Source: CAVUBL01 sp963837945 (GTDB lineage: Bacteria; Acidobacteriota; Thermoanaerobaculia; Multivoradales; DATKCC01). From it: a DNA stretch of 64,000 nt. Shown in pieces: positions 49,945 to 58,442 of this stretch (positions within the stretch are counted from its first letter, which is position 1; each line of letters begins with the position of its first letter). The translations under genes were made by a program, and so were the position numbers. A model generated the notes under the pieces. That model was given only the letters and a program-made list of their open reading frames with translations. It was not told the origin of the DNA and made no database searches. The stretch is from the NCBI GenBank assembly GCA_963837945.1, contig CAWIQD010000002.1, positions 186,001 to 250,000 on the forward strand, read 5' to 3'.

Positions 49945-51279
49945 TCAGCGGACCTCGACCGGGACCTCGGTCGTGGGCGAGCCCTTCTCGGCGAACCAGG
50001 TGACCCCCTCGGCCACCAGGTCGAGGACCAGCCGGTAGCGGCCCGGCCGCTCGAAGGGTGGGAGCTCGACCTCGAGCGTGCGCTCGCCGCCCGGATCGAG
50101 GTCGGCGCCGAGCGCGACCCGCAGCCAGTCGAAGTCGAGGAGCTCGCCGCGAGCGCCGCCCCAGAGGTGGCCGCCGAGCCGGGTCCAGCCGGGACGCTCG
50201 ACGGTCGTGGCGAGCCAGCGCGTGTCCCCGAGGTTGCGGATCCGCACGCGCAGGCGGCCGCTCTCGCCGGGCGCCAAGGAGAGCGGCGGCGCGGGGTCGA
50301 GCGGCTCGATCGCCGCCCGGAGCTCCCCGGGCCGGCGGGTGGTCGGGTACCAGCGGCCCTTGTGGAGCACCAGGTAGCGGGTGCCGCGGCCGGCGGCGGC
50401 CCACATCTCGAGCAACGCCTCCGTGCCCGCCACCCCGCGCACCTCGGCCGCCGGCACCGGCCGCATCCCTTCGAGGCTGACCGGCACCAGCCCGACCTCG
50501 GTGAAGCCGGCCTCGCGCGCCATGGCGTCGAGCTCCTCGACCACGATCTCGTTCTCGAGCACGCCGGTCGTCTCGACCTCCCGCCGGCTGTCCTCGGTCA
50601 CCGCGTGGCCCGGGCCGGGCTCGCACATCGCGACCAGGCCGCCGTCCGGCAGCAGGCGGGCCATCTCCCGGAGGACCTCCGCCGGGTTGGGCAGGTGGTG
50701 GAAGGCGTCGTTGAGGACGATCTTGTCGACCGCCCCGTCGGGCAGCGGGATCCGGCGGCCGTCGTAGGGCAGGAACTCCGGCTCGGCCTCCCAGCGCGTC
50801 CGCGGGTCGCGCCGGAAGAGCTCGCGGCCGAGGTCGAGGGCGGTCTTCGAGACGTCGACCGAGATCGTCTTGCAGCCGTAGCGGTTGAGGAAATGGGACA
50901 GCCAGCAGGTCCCGGCGCCCAGGTCCAGCACCACGTCGTGCGGCGAGAGGTGGAGGAAGTGGAAGAGCACGCCCAGGTCGAAGAGGCGGCGGGGGAACTC
51001 GATCTCCTCGGTGAACGGCTTGCCGAGGATGAACTCGGGGTCGGCATAGCCCGCGTAGTACCCCTCGGCGGCCTCGTTGAGCTCGTCGGTGCGGCCCAGG
51101 ATCTCCGCCGGGTCGAGGTGGTCCGGCCGGCCGGGCGCCACGGTCTCGCGCGGCAGCGCCGCCACGCCGACGAGCCAGGCGAGGACCCGCTTGCCGAGAC
51201 GCTTGATCGCCGGGCTGCGGGTCAGGGCGCGGCGCATCGAGAGGAGGGAGCGCCGCAAGCGCTGGGGCGCGGTCGGCAT
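49945..51279 (-). CDS. SAM-dependent methyltransferase with C-terminal beta domain, polysaccharide cluster
   Basis: 444 residues from ATG 51279. The class I methyltransferase core is 'DVVLDLGAGTCWLSHFLNRY' (SAM loop), 'KTISVDVSKTALDLGRELF', 'DKIVLNDAFHHLPNPAEVLR' and 'GGLVAMCEPGPGHAVTEDSR'. From ~residue 330 an Ig-like beta domain follows ('LAPGESGRLRVRIRNLGDTR', 'WTRLGGHLWGGARGELLDFD', 'PPFERPGRYRLVLDLVAEGV'), the type often fused to enzymes of surface glycan clusters and thought to bind carbohydrate. Its neighbours are glycosyltransferases, so glycan methylation is likely (inference). TACAAT lies ten bases before the ATG. Confidence 0.82.
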   Translation of the reverse strand: MPTAPQRLRRSLLSMRRALTRSPAIKRLGKRVLAWLVGVAALPRETVAPGRPDHLDPAEILGRTDELNEAAEGYYAGYADPEFILGKPFTEEIEFPRRLFDLGVLFHFLHLSPHDVVLDLGAGTCWLSHFLNRYGCKTISVDVSKTALDLGRELFRRDPRTRWEAEPEFLPYDGRRIPLPDGAVDKIVLNDAFHHLPNPAEVLREMARLLPDGGLVAMCEPGPGHAVTEDSRREVETTGVLENEIVVEELDAMAREAGFTEVGLVPVSLEGMRPVPAAEVRGVAGTEALLEMWAAAGRGTRYLVLHKGRWYPTTRRPGELRAAIEPLDPAPPLSLAPGESGRLRVRIRNLGDTRWLATTVERPGWTRLGGHLWGGARGELLDFDWLRVALGADLDPGGERTLEVELPPFERPGRYRLVLDLVAEGVTWFAEKGSPTTEVPVEVR

Positions 51280-51289
51280 GAGGGGCGCG

Positions 51290-51295
51290 ATTGTA
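51290..51295 (-). promoter_or_regulatory. TACAAT -10-like box, 10 nt before ATG 51279
   Basis: CGCGCCCCTC lies between TACAAT and the start codon. It is divergent from the box at 51335 in the 71-bp gap between two genes; neither has a Shine-Dalgarno. Confidence 0.5.
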
Positions 51296-51334
51296 CAGCG
51301 CGGCCCCGCCCGAGACCGCCCCCGGCCCAGCGGA

Positions 51335-51340
51335 TACACT
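51335..51340 (+). promoter_or_regulatory. TACACT -10-like box, 10 nt before ATG 51351
   Basis: TCCCGCCGCG separates TACACT from the ATG, leaving a leader of about three bases. No Shine-Dalgarno. Confidence 0.5.
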
Positions 51341-51350
51341 TCCCGCCGCG

Positions 51351-52667
51351 ATGGCCGGTAAGCCCCTCTGGAAACGGCTCTTCGGGCCACCCTTCCGGAG
51401 AGCCCGGGCGTACGCTCTGCGCCTCCACCCGCGGCGCTTCGCGGCGCTCGCCGCCTGGCTGGCCGGGGCGGCTCGGGCGATCGGCGCGCGGCGGCGCGAG
51501 GAGCGCCTGACGGTGGCGGTCGACGTGGCCGCCTACTGGGAGCCCCTGACCGGGGTCGGCTGGTACCTCGACCGGGTGCTCCACGAGCTCGCGGTGCGCG
51601 ACGACCTGCGGCTCCGCCTCTACGGCGAGGACCTGGTCGCCACCGCCGACCTCCCCGGCCCGGTCCATCCGCTGCCGGTCGGGCCGGCGGTCGAGGCGGT
51701 GCGCTACGCGGTGCCCTCCGACACGATCCTGCCCGCGGGGTGGATCGCCCGCCTCCTCCGGCGCCTGCGGCCGCTGCTGATCGCCGCCGACCGCAACCGG
51801 GTGGTGTTCGCGCCCAACTTCTACCCCGCGCGGCGCTTCGAGCCGGCGATCGACCTCGGCGGCGCCCGCCTGGTCGCCACGGTCCACGACCTCGCCTTCC
51901 GGCGCCTGCCCTGGACGGTGGACGAGGCGACCCTGGACCTCCTCTCGCGCCATCTCCCGAGGGTGCTCGAGGACGCGGCCTGCCTGGTCACGCCTTCGGA
52001 GGCGGTGCGCCGCGAGATCTGCCGCGCGGGCCTGGCGCCGGCTGCGCGGGTGCGCGCCATCCACCACGGCCCCGGCCAGCTCGCCGCCGCCGGCCCGGGG
52101 CGCCGTCCCGCCTGGGCGCCGGAGCGCTACGCCCTGTTCGTCGGGACGCTCGAGCCGCGCAAGAACCTCGAGACCCTGCTCGCGGCCTGGCGCCTCCTGC
52201 GGCGCCGGCTCCCCGACCCTCCGGACCTGGTCGTCTGCGGCCGCTCCGGGTGGAAGGACGAGGCCCTCAGGCGGGCGGTCGCGGCCGGGCGGAGCGAGGG
52301 CTGGCTCCACCAGCCCGGGTACGCGACCAACGAGGAGCTCGCGGCGCTCTTCCGCGGCGCCCTCCTCCTCGCCTTCCCATCGCTCTACGAGGGCTTCGGG
52401 CTGCCGGTCGTCGAGGCGCTGGCCGCCGGCACCCCGGTGGTCGCGAGCGACCTGCCGGTGCTCCGCGAGGTGGCAGGCGACGCGGCGCTCTACGTCGCCG
52501 CCGGCGATCCCGAGGCCTGGGCCCGCGAGGTGGCGGGCCTGCTCGCCGACCCGGCGCTCGCCCGGCGGCTCGCCGAGGCGGGGCTCGAGCGGGCCCGGCG
52601 CTTCACCTGGGCCGAGTCCGCCCGCCACCACCTGGAGGCGTTTCGCGCCGCGGGGACCGTGGGCTGA
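51351..52667 (+). CDS. Family 4 glycosyltransferase
   Basis: 438 residues from ATG 51351. After ~60 basic residues the GT-B fold begins 'TVAVDVAAYWEPLTGVGWYL'. The acceptor half has 'VVFAPNFYPARRFEP' and 'LVATVHDLAFRRLPW'. The donor half has 'YALFVGTLEPRKNLETLLAA', 'LVVCGRSGWKDEALRRAV' and the GT4 E-x7-E motif 'SLYEGFGLPVVEALAAGTPV'. It transfers a nucleotide-activated sugar, identity unknown. The basic N-terminus may bind the membrane surface. It converges with the next GT gene, with 46 bp between. Confidence 0.9.
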   Translation: MAGKPLWKRLFGPPFRRARAYALRLHPRRFAALAAWLAGAARAIGARRREERLTVAVDVAAYWEPLTGVGWYLDRVLHELAVRDDLRLRLYGEDLVATADLPGPVHPLPVGPAVEAVRYAVPSDTILPAGWIARLLRRLRPLLIAADRNRVVFAPNFYPARRFEPAIDLGGARLVATVHDLAFRRLPWTVDEATLDLLSRHLPRVLEDAACLVTPSEAVRREICRAGLAPAARVRAIHHGPGQLAAAGPGRRPAWAPERYALFVGTLEPRKNLETLLAAWRLLRRRLPDPPDLVVCGRSGWKDEALRRAVAAGRSEGWLHQPGYATNEELAALFRGALLLAFPSLYEGFGLPVVEALAAGTPVVASDLPVLREVAGDAALYVAAGDPEAWAREVAGLLADPALARRLAEAGLERARRFTWAESARHHLEAFRAAGTVG

Positions 52668-52713
52668 CCACCGCCCCGGCCCGCCTGGCCCCGGGAGAGC
52701 CCGGCGGACCGGA

Positions 52714-53895
52714 TCAGGCGCCCGCGATCGCCTCGAGCAGCACCTCTTCCATCGCCGCCGCCGCGGTCTCCCAGCGAAAGGCGCGGACGCGCTCGAGGCC
52801 GCGCAGGGCGAGCTCGCGCCGCCGCGAGGGATCCTCGAGCAGGTGACGCAGAGCGCCGGCCAGGAGCGACGGATCCTCTGGGCGCACCAGCAGGCCGGCG
52901 TCGCCCACCACCTCGGGCAGGCTCGAGCGGTCGGAGGTTACGACCGGCACCCCGGAGGCCATCGCCTCGGCGACCGGCAGCCCGAAGCCCTCGTAGAAGG
53001 AGGGGTAGACGAAAAGCGTGGCGCCCCGGTAGAGGCGTGCGAGGAGGGCGTCGTCCACCCGCCCCAGGAGCCGGAGGCCGGGGAGCGAAGCGGCCTCCCC
53101 CGCTCCGACCTCGGTCGCGGCGATCCGGCCGATCCGCCGCAGCAGGGCCTTCGAGCGCCAGCCGTAGCCGCCGGCCAAGACCAGCGGCGGGGTCGTCGAG
53201 GGGTCGTCGCGGCGCAGGGCGAGCCAGGCGTCGAGCACCGCCGAGACGTTCTTGCGCGGCTCGAGGGTGCCGACGTAGAGGAGATAGCCGTCCGGGCAGC
53301 CGAGCTCGCGGCGGATCGCGTCGCGCTCGGCCTCCGCGGCCGGCCGGAACGCGGGCGAGACCCCGTGCGGGATGACCCGCAGCTTGCCGGGTCGGCCGAA
53401 GAAGGCGCCGGGAAACTGGTCCTCGAGGTCGCGCGCGGTCGCCTCGGAGACGGCGACCACCCGGCGGGCGCGGGCCAGGGAGCGCTCGAGGAACGGCAGC
53501 TGGCTCCAGCGCACCTTGGCGCGGTGGGTGTCGGGCAGGAGGAGGACCGTCAGGTCGTGGACGCTCACCACCGCCGGCACCGGGCAACGCACCGGCAGGG
53601 TCTGGAGCGGCGACCAGAAGAGATCGACCTCGCCGCGCGAGCGGAGCCGGGCGAGGTGGCGCGGCAGGACGAGCTGCTGCCAGACGACGCCGAGCGGTGC
53701 CCCCTGGTGCTCGATCCTGAGACCGCGCGCCACCAGCTCCGCCGCTCCCCGGGGCTCGCGGTGGGCGAGGCCGAGGAAGTCGATCCGGCCACGCTCGAGG
53801 AGCGCCGCCAGGAGCTCCCGGGTGTAGACGCCGATGCCGGTGGACTCGGGCACCAGGGCACGCAGGTCGACGGCGACGACGGGACGGCGGGGCAC
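52714..53895 (-). CDS. Family 4 glycosyltransferase
   Basis: 393 residues from GTG 53895. Motifs: 'VAVDLRALVPESTGIGVYTR', 'VVSVHDLTVLLLPDTHRAK', 'RRVVAVSEATARDLEDQF', 'LLYVGTLEPRKNVSAVLDAW', 'LRLLGRVDDALLARLYRGAT' and E-x7-E 'SFYEGFGLPVAEAMASGVPV'. It resembles mannosyltransferases of O-antigen/exopolysaccharide clusters, but the sugar cannot be read from the sequence. TATCAT seven bases before the GTG suggests a leaderless message. It is opposite in direction to the rest of the cluster. Confidence 0.9.
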   Translation of the reverse strand: MPRRPVVAVDLRALVPESTGIGVYTRELLAALLERGRIDFLGLAHREPRGAAELVARGLRIEHQGAPLGVVWQQLVLPRHLARLRSRGEVDLFWSPLQTLPVRCPVPAVVSVHDLTVLLLPDTHRAKVRWSQLPFLERSLARARRVVAVSEATARDLEDQFPGAFFGRPGKLRVIPHGVSPAFRPAAEAERDAIRRELGCPDGYLLYVGTLEPRKNVSAVLDAWLALRRDDPSTTPPLVLAGGYGWRSKALLRRIGRIAATEVGAGEAASLPGLRLLGRVDDALLARLYRGATLFVYPSFYEGFGLPVAEAMASGVPVVTSDRSSLPEVVGDAGLLVRPEDPSLLAGALRHLLEDPSRRRELALRGLERVRAFRWETAAAAMEEVLLEAIAGA

Positions 53896-53902
53896 GGGGA
53901 CG

Positions 53903-53908
53903 ATGATA
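53903..53908 (-). promoter_or_regulatory. TATCAT -10-like box, 7 nt before GTG 53895
   Basis: CGTCCCC lies between TATCAT and GTG. Just upstream are direct GATCGATCG repeats (53910-53930). Confidence 0.45.
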
Positions 53909-53928
53909 GATCGATCGGATCGATCGGA

Positions 53929-53987
53929 TCGCCCCCCTCTCCCTCGATCCCTCTCCCTCCCTCACGGGGGGAGAGGGACGCCCACGC
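53929..53987. repeat. Dispersed G/C-rich repeat, family 2
   Basis: GATCGCCCCCCTCTCCCTCG continues ATCCCTCTCC..CACGGGGGGAGAGGGACGCC, the reverse orientation of the copies at 2528 and 27765. The remaining gap to 54164 holds GATCGATC runs and CGGGG-rich DNA but no gene I can support. Confidence 0.65.
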
Positions 53988-54164
53988 CCGCGAGCCCACC
54001 GGCCGCATGATCGATCGATCGCTCCCCTCCCCCCTGCCCGGTTCCGGCGGAGCGGCCGCCCCAACCACCCGGGGGGCAGGCCACGGGGATCGCGTGGTTT
54101 CTCGCGGGCGCAGTCCGCCGCCGAGAAGGCCACCGTCCCCGCGGCCGTGTCGATGGCCGGATGG

Positions 54165-54170
54165 TAGAGT
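54165..54170 (+). promoter_or_regulatory. TAGAGT -10-like box upstream of the membrane glycosyltransferase-like gene
   Basis: TAGAGT ends 23 bases before ATG 54194, giving a short leader with no Shine-Dalgarno. Confidence 0.3.
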
Positions 54171-54193
54171 CCCAGCCGTCTCCCCCGCGGGTC

Positions 54194-55978
54194 ATGCGCC
54201 GGTCCACTCTCAGCCTCCTCGCGGCCTCGGTCCTGCTCGTCGGCCTGGCCTTCGCCCTCGAACCGGTCGGCCGGCCGGCCGTGGGCGACGAGACGACCTA
54301 CCTGCTCGCCACCGAGAGCCTGTGGCACGACGGCGACCTGCGCTACGACCAGGGCGATCTCGACCGCGCCTACCGGCAGTGGCCCGGCGGCCCGCAGGGC
54401 CTCGCCCTGACGCCGGCGGCCGCCGGCGAGACCCCGGCCTTCGCCCGGCCCCTCCTCTACCCGGTCCTCGCCGCTCCGTTCTACGGCCTGCTCGGCCCGC
54501 GCGGCCTGCCGGTCCTCGACATGCTGGTCTTCCTGGCCATGGTGTGGACCGCCGGCCTGCGTTCCAGGCCCTCCGCACCGCGGCCGGCCGAGCGGCGGCG
54601 GCACGCCGGCAGCTGGCTCCTGGTCGCCGGCTTCTTCTTCGCGTCGGCCGCCTTCGCCTGGGCCTTCCGCCTGCAGCCCGAGGTGCTGGTCATGGGCTGC
54701 GGCTTCTTCGCCCTCGCCCTGTGGTGCCGGGTGCGCTCCCACGCGATCTGGCGGTGGCGCGAGCTCGTGCCCCTGGCCGCGGCGGGCGCGCTGGTGGCGG
54801 CCGCGGCCTCGAACCGGCCTTCGCTCGCGCTGCTCGCCCTGCCGGTGGCGATCGATCTCGCGTGGGCGCGCCGGCTCAAGGGCGCGGCGGTCTTCCTGGC
54901 GGCGCTGCTCGCGGCAGGCTTCCTGCTCGCCGGGGCGCAACGGCATCTCACCGGGGCCTGGGCGCCGGCGCTCGAGCGCTCCGCCGCGAGCGGTGCGGGC
55001 GAGGCCGCACCGGCGGAGGCGGCAGAGGCCGCGGCCGCTCCGGGCGCCGAGGCGGGCGCGAGGCTCGCCGCGACGGCCCTTCTCCGCGATACCGGGTACT
55101 TCCTCGCCGGGCGCCACGTCGGCCTCCTCCCCTACTTCCCGTTCGCCTTCTACGTCGTGTTCCTCTACCTGAGCGACCTCCGGGGACCCGGCGGCCGCTC
55201 CCGGCACCTGCTGGCGGCCGCCCTGGCGGTCTACTGCGCCCTCGTGATCCTCGATCTGCCGGCCGCCGCGGTCCCCGGCGCGGCCGGCCCGGCGGCGCCG
55301 GGGGACCGCGCCTTCGCCCTCGTGTACCCGGCCCTCCTCTTCCTCCCCCGCCGGCTCCGGGCCGGCCGGCCGGTGCTCCTGTGGTTCGCCGCCGCCGGGC
55401 TCTGGACGGCCCCCGCCCTGCTCGCGTCGATCGGCGGCGCCGGGACCGACTCCATCCTGGAGCACCACGCCCGGGGCGCGACCTTCCGCCCCCTGCCGGT
55501 CGAGCTCACCCTGCTCGCCGACGGCCATCTCCCGGGCTACGCCCAGGACGACCGCCGGCTCGCGCGGGACGGCGAGACCTGGCTGCTCCCGCGCGAGAGC
55601 TTCTTCCTCGCCGAGCCGAACCCGGAGGGCGTCTGGGTCCGCGGCGCCAGCCGCTCGGAGCTGTTCATCGCCTCGCCCCGGCCGCTCGACACGATCCGCC
55701 TCGAGGTCGGCTCGGTGGCCGCCGACGACGTGCTGACCCTGCGCGGCGCGCGCGGGACGGTCCGCGTGCGCTTCGACTCGGCGGCCAAGCGCCGGGGCAC
55801 GCCGGTCGACCTTCGCCCCGAGCCGCTCGGCGAAGCCCGAGGGCTGTTCCTCGCGGGCGGCGCCACCGCGTACCTCTACCGGGTCACCGTGCATGTCTCG
55901 GGCGGTGCGGTGCCGGCCCTTCTCGACCCCGCGAGCTCCGACAGCCGCTACCTCGGAGTGTTCCTCCGCCGGCGCTAG
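54194..55978 (+). CDS. Polytopic membrane protein, possible GT-C-type glycosyltransferase
   Basis: 594 residues from ATG 54194 (ATG 54161 is in frame but overlaps the box). The N-terminus is one hydrophobic helix, 'LSLLAASVLLVGLAFALEPV', followed by 'PAVGDETTYLLATESLWHDG', a conserved loop in a family of uncharacterised membrane proteins that recall GT-C enzymes (an Asp-Glu after the first helix). About eight further membrane segments follow ('GLLGPRGLPVLDMLVFLAMV', 'SWLLVAGFFFASAAFAWAF', 'AAVFLAALLAAGFLLAGAQ', 'PFAFYVVFLYLSDL', 'LLWFAAAGLWTAPALLASIG'). The last ~170 residues are a soluble beta-rich domain ('FFLAEPNPEGVWVRGASRSE'). Donor and acceptor are unknown. Confidence 0.7.
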   Translation: MRRSTLSLLAASVLLVGLAFALEPVGRPAVGDETTYLLATESLWHDGDLRYDQGDLDRAYRQWPGGPQGLALTPAAAGETPAFARPLLYPVLAAPFYGLLGPRGLPVLDMLVFLAMVWTAGLRSRPSAPRPAERRRHAGSWLLVAGFFFASAAFAWAFRLQPEVLVMGCGFFALALWCRVRSHAIWRWRELVPLAAAGALVAAAASNRPSLALLALPVAIDLAWARRLKGAAVFLAALLAAGFLLAGAQRHLTGAWAPALERSAASGAGEAAPAEAAEAAAAPGAEAGARLAATALLRDTGYFLAGRHVGLLPYFPFAFYVVFLYLSDLRGPGGRSRHLLAAALAVYCALVILDLPAAAVPGAAGPAAPGDRAFALVYPALLFLPRRLRAGRPVLLWFAAAGLWTAPALLASIGGAGTDSILEHHARGATFRPLPVELTLLADGHLPGYAQDDRRLARDGETWLLPRESFFLAEPNPEGVWVRGASRSELFIASPRPLDTIRLEVGSVAADDVLTLRGARGTVRVRFDSAAKRRGTPVDLRPEPLGEARGLFLAGGATAYLYRVTVHVSGGAVPALLDPASSDSRYLGVFLRRR

Positions 55979-56000
55979 CCGCGGCCGCCGCACCCTCCTG

Positions 56001-56006
56001 TACAAT
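56001..56006 (+). promoter_or_regulatory. TACAAT -10-like box upstream of the third GT4 gene
   Basis: TACAAT lies ~92 bases before TTG 56098 and 44 bases before the alternative GTG 56050. It may drive the four-gene run to 59866. Confidence 0.35.
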
Positions 56007-56097
56007 CCGCCTCGGGCACCGCGCCGCGCTTGCGGTCCCGGCCGCGCCGGTGCCTCCACCCCCGGCTCGCGCTCCGCGGCCCCTGGAGACTCCCGCC

Positions 56098-57276
56098 TTG
56101 CCCTACACCATCGGCATCGACGCGCGAAAGGTCCAGGACTTCGGCATCGGCACCTACATCCGCAACCTGGTGCGCTCGCTCGCCGAGATCGACCGGGACA
56201 ACGGCTACGTCCTGCTCACCGGGCCGCAGGGCCGGGAGGTGCTGGGCGAGCTGCCCGAGAACTTCCGGGTCGTCATCGAGCGCTCGCCGGTCTACTCGAT
56301 GCGCGAGCTCGCGGCGCTCTCCTGGCGGCTCTGGCGCCTGCGGCTCGACCTCTACCACGCCACCCACTACGTGCTCCCCGTCACCACGCCCTCGCGGGTG
56401 GTGGTGACCATCCACGACATCATCCACCTGCTCTACCCGCAGTTCCTGCCCAACCGCCTGGCCTTCATCTACGCCCAGCGGATGATGCGCCGCAGCCTCG
56501 GCCGGGCCGACCGGGTGATCGCGGTCTCGGAGAGCACCAAGAGCGACCTGATGGACTACTTCGAGGTCGACGGCTCGACCATCGAGGTGATCCACAACGG
56601 CGTCGACGAGACCTTCCGGCACCGCCTGGCGGAGCTGGACCTCGATCGCTGGCTGCGGCAGCTCGGCATCCGGCGGCCGTACCTGCTGTTCGTCGGCAAC
56701 CCCAAGCCGCACAAGAACCTCGATCGGGTGATCCAGGCGTACGCCCGGGCGGTCGAGCTGGCGGACTTCGACGCTCCGCTGGTGTGCGTGGGCGACCGCA
56801 CCGCCGCCCAGTTCAAGCTGCGCCAGCGCGCCGAGCAGCTGGGGATCTCCGACCGCCTGCACCTGCTCGGCCACGTCGCCCAGGAGGCCCTGCCCGCCCT
56901 CTACCAGGGCGCGACCCTGTTCCTCTACCCGACCCTCTACGAGGGCTTCGGCCTGCCGGTGGTCGAGGCGATGGCCTCGGGGACGCCGGTCCTGACCTCG
57001 AACACCTCGGCCTTGAAGGAGGTGGCCGGCGGTCACGCCCACCTGGTCGACCCCCTCGACTGCGAGCGCATGGCCAAGGCGATCGCGCGGCTGATGACCG
57101 ACGACGACTACCGGGCGACGCTGGCCGAGAAGGGCACGGCCCGGGCCGCCGAGTTCCGCTGGGAGCTGTGCGCCCGCCACACCCTGGAGGTCTACCGCGG
57201 CGTGCTGGGGCCCAAGGGGCCCTCCGGGCTGCGGCGCCGGCTCGCGGCCACGCGCCCGGAGGACGGCGGGCGATGA
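56098..57276 (+). CDS. Family 4 glycosyltransferase
   Basis: 392 residues from TTG 56098, chosen because 'LPYTIGIDARKVQDFGIGTY' is the natural N-terminus and TGGAGA lies nine bases upstream; GTG 56050 would add a Pro-rich 16-residue leader. Motifs: 'DARKVQDFGIGTYIRNLVRS', 'VVVTIHDIIHLLYPQFLP', 'ADRVIAVSESTKSDLMDYF', 'LLFVGNPKPHKNLDRVIQAY', 'LHLLGHVAQEALPALYQGAT', and E-x7-E 'TLYEGFGLPVVEAMASGTPV'. The gene overlaps the next by four bases (ATGA). The very long open frame upstream on this strand is a GC artefact. Confidence 0.9.
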   Translation: MPYTIGIDARKVQDFGIGTYIRNLVRSLAEIDRDNGYVLLTGPQGREVLGELPENFRVVIERSPVYSMRELAALSWRLWRLRLDLYHATHYVLPVTTPSRVVVTIHDIIHLLYPQFLPNRLAFIYAQRMMRRSLGRADRVIAVSESTKSDLMDYFEVDGSTIEVIHNGVDETFRHRLAELDLDRWLRQLGIRRPYLLFVGNPKPHKNLDRVIQAYARAVELADFDAPLVCVGDRTAAQFKLRQRAEQLGISDRLHLLGHVAQEALPALYQGATLFLYPTLYEGFGLPVVEAMASGTPVLTSNTSALKEVAGGHAHLVDPLDCERMAKAIARLMTDDDYRATLAEKGTARAAEFRWELCARHTLEVYRGVLGPKGPSGLRRRLAATRPEDGGR

Positions 57277-58442
57277 GCGGCCCGGCCGCCGGGCGCGACG
57301 GCCTCCGCGTGGCCCTGGTCCACGACTGGTTGACCGGCATGCGGGGCGGCGAGAAGGTGCTCGAGGCGATCGCCGGCCTCTTCCCGGGCGCGCCGATCCA
57401 TACGCTGCTCCACGTGCCGGGGAGCGTCAGCCCCGCTCTCGAGGAGCACCCGGTGGTGACCAGCTTCCTGCAGCGGGCGCCGGGGATCGGGCGGCACTAC
57501 CGGCGCTATCTGCCTCTCTTCCCGTCGGCGATCGAGGACTTCGACCTCTCGGGGTTCGACCTGGTCGTCTCGAGCAGCCACTGCGTCGCGAAAGGGGCGG
57601 TGCCGGGGCCCGGCGCGCTCCACCTGTGCTACTGCCACACTCCCATGCGCTACGCCTGGGACCAGGAGCACGCCTACTTCCCGAAGCGGCGCGGCACCGG
57701 GGCGCGCCTGCGGGGGCTCGCGCTGTCCGCCCTCAGGAGCTGGGACGCGGCCTCGGCGCCCCGGGTCGACCGCTTCGTCGCCAACTCCCGGTTCGTCGCC
57801 GAGCGGATCCGCCGCTACTACGGCCGCGAGGCCGAGGTGCTGGCGCCGCCGGTCGACACCCTCTTCTTCACCCCGCCCGCGGAGCCGCCGACGGGCGACG
57901 AGCCGCCGTTCTGCCTGGTGGTCTCGGCGCTCGCTCCCTACAAGCGGGTCGATCTCGCCGTCGCCGCCTGCCGGCGGGCCGGCGTCGAGCTGGCGGTGGT
58001 CGGCGACGGGCCCGGCCGCCGCCAGCTCGCCCGCCGCCGCGACCCGGGCGTGCGCTATCTCGGCCGGGTGGAGGGAGAGGCCCTGCGGCGCCTCTACCGC
58101 CGCGCCCTGTGCCTCCTCCAGCCGGGGGTCGAGGACTTCGGAATCGCGCCGGTCGAGGCCCTGGCCTGCGGCACCCCGGTCGTCGCCCTGGGTCGCGGCG
58201 GAGTGCTCGACATCGTCGAGGACGGCGTCCACGGCGTGCTCTGCCCGCCACCCGCCGGCGACGAGGACCGGGTGCGGGAGCTGGCGGCGGCGATTGACAA
58301 AGCGCGCGGATTCCGATTCAATTCCTTGGAACTACGGAACCGGGCCGAGCAGTTCTCGGTAGAGCGCTTTCAACAGGGCTTCCGTTCTCTGGTCGACAGG
58401 CTCCTGCCCGGAGCTCGCCGATCGGGAGAGTTCACTCCTTGA
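57273..58442 (+). CDS. Family 4 glycosyltransferase
   Basis: 389 residues from ATG 57273. It belongs to the WbaZ-like mannosyltransferase group by pattern: 'VALVHDWLTGMRGGEKVLEA', 'SSSHCVAKGAVPGPGALHLC', 'CYCHTPMRYAWDQEHAYFP', 'VDRFVANSRFVAERIRRYYG', 'VVSALAPYKRVDLAVAACRR', 'GVEDFGIAPVEALACGTPVV'. The 'CYCHTPMRY...' block is characteristic of that group. Coupled by ATGA to the gene upstream and by TTGA to the initiating transferase downstream, it belongs to one operon with them. Base composition falls slightly near the 3' end (58290-58340). Confidence 0.92.
   Translation: MSGPAAGRDGLRVALVHDWLTGMRGGEKVLEAIAGLFPGAPIHTLLHVPGSVSPALEEHPVVTSFLQRAPGIGRHYRRYLPLFPSAIEDFDLSGFDLVVSSSHCVAKGAVPGPGALHLCYCHTPMRYAWDQEHAYFPKRRGTGARLRGLALSALRSWDAASAPRVDRFVANSRFVAERIRRYYGREAEVLAPPVDTLFFTPPAEPPTGDEPPFCLVVSALAPYKRVDLAVAACRRAGVELAVVGDGPGRRQLARRRDPGVRYLGRVEGEALRRLYRRALCLLQPGVEDFGIAPVEALACGTPVVALGRGGVLDIVEDGVHGVLCPPPAGDEDRVRELAAAIDKARGFRFNSLELRNRAEQFSVERFQQGFRSLVDRLLPGARRSGEFTP

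Noticed and set aside
52843..57276. A 1477-codon open frame on the + strand
   Set aside because: Only its last ~390 codons code for a recognisable glycosyltransferase; the rest is antisense or out of frame to other genes and results from 70+% GC.
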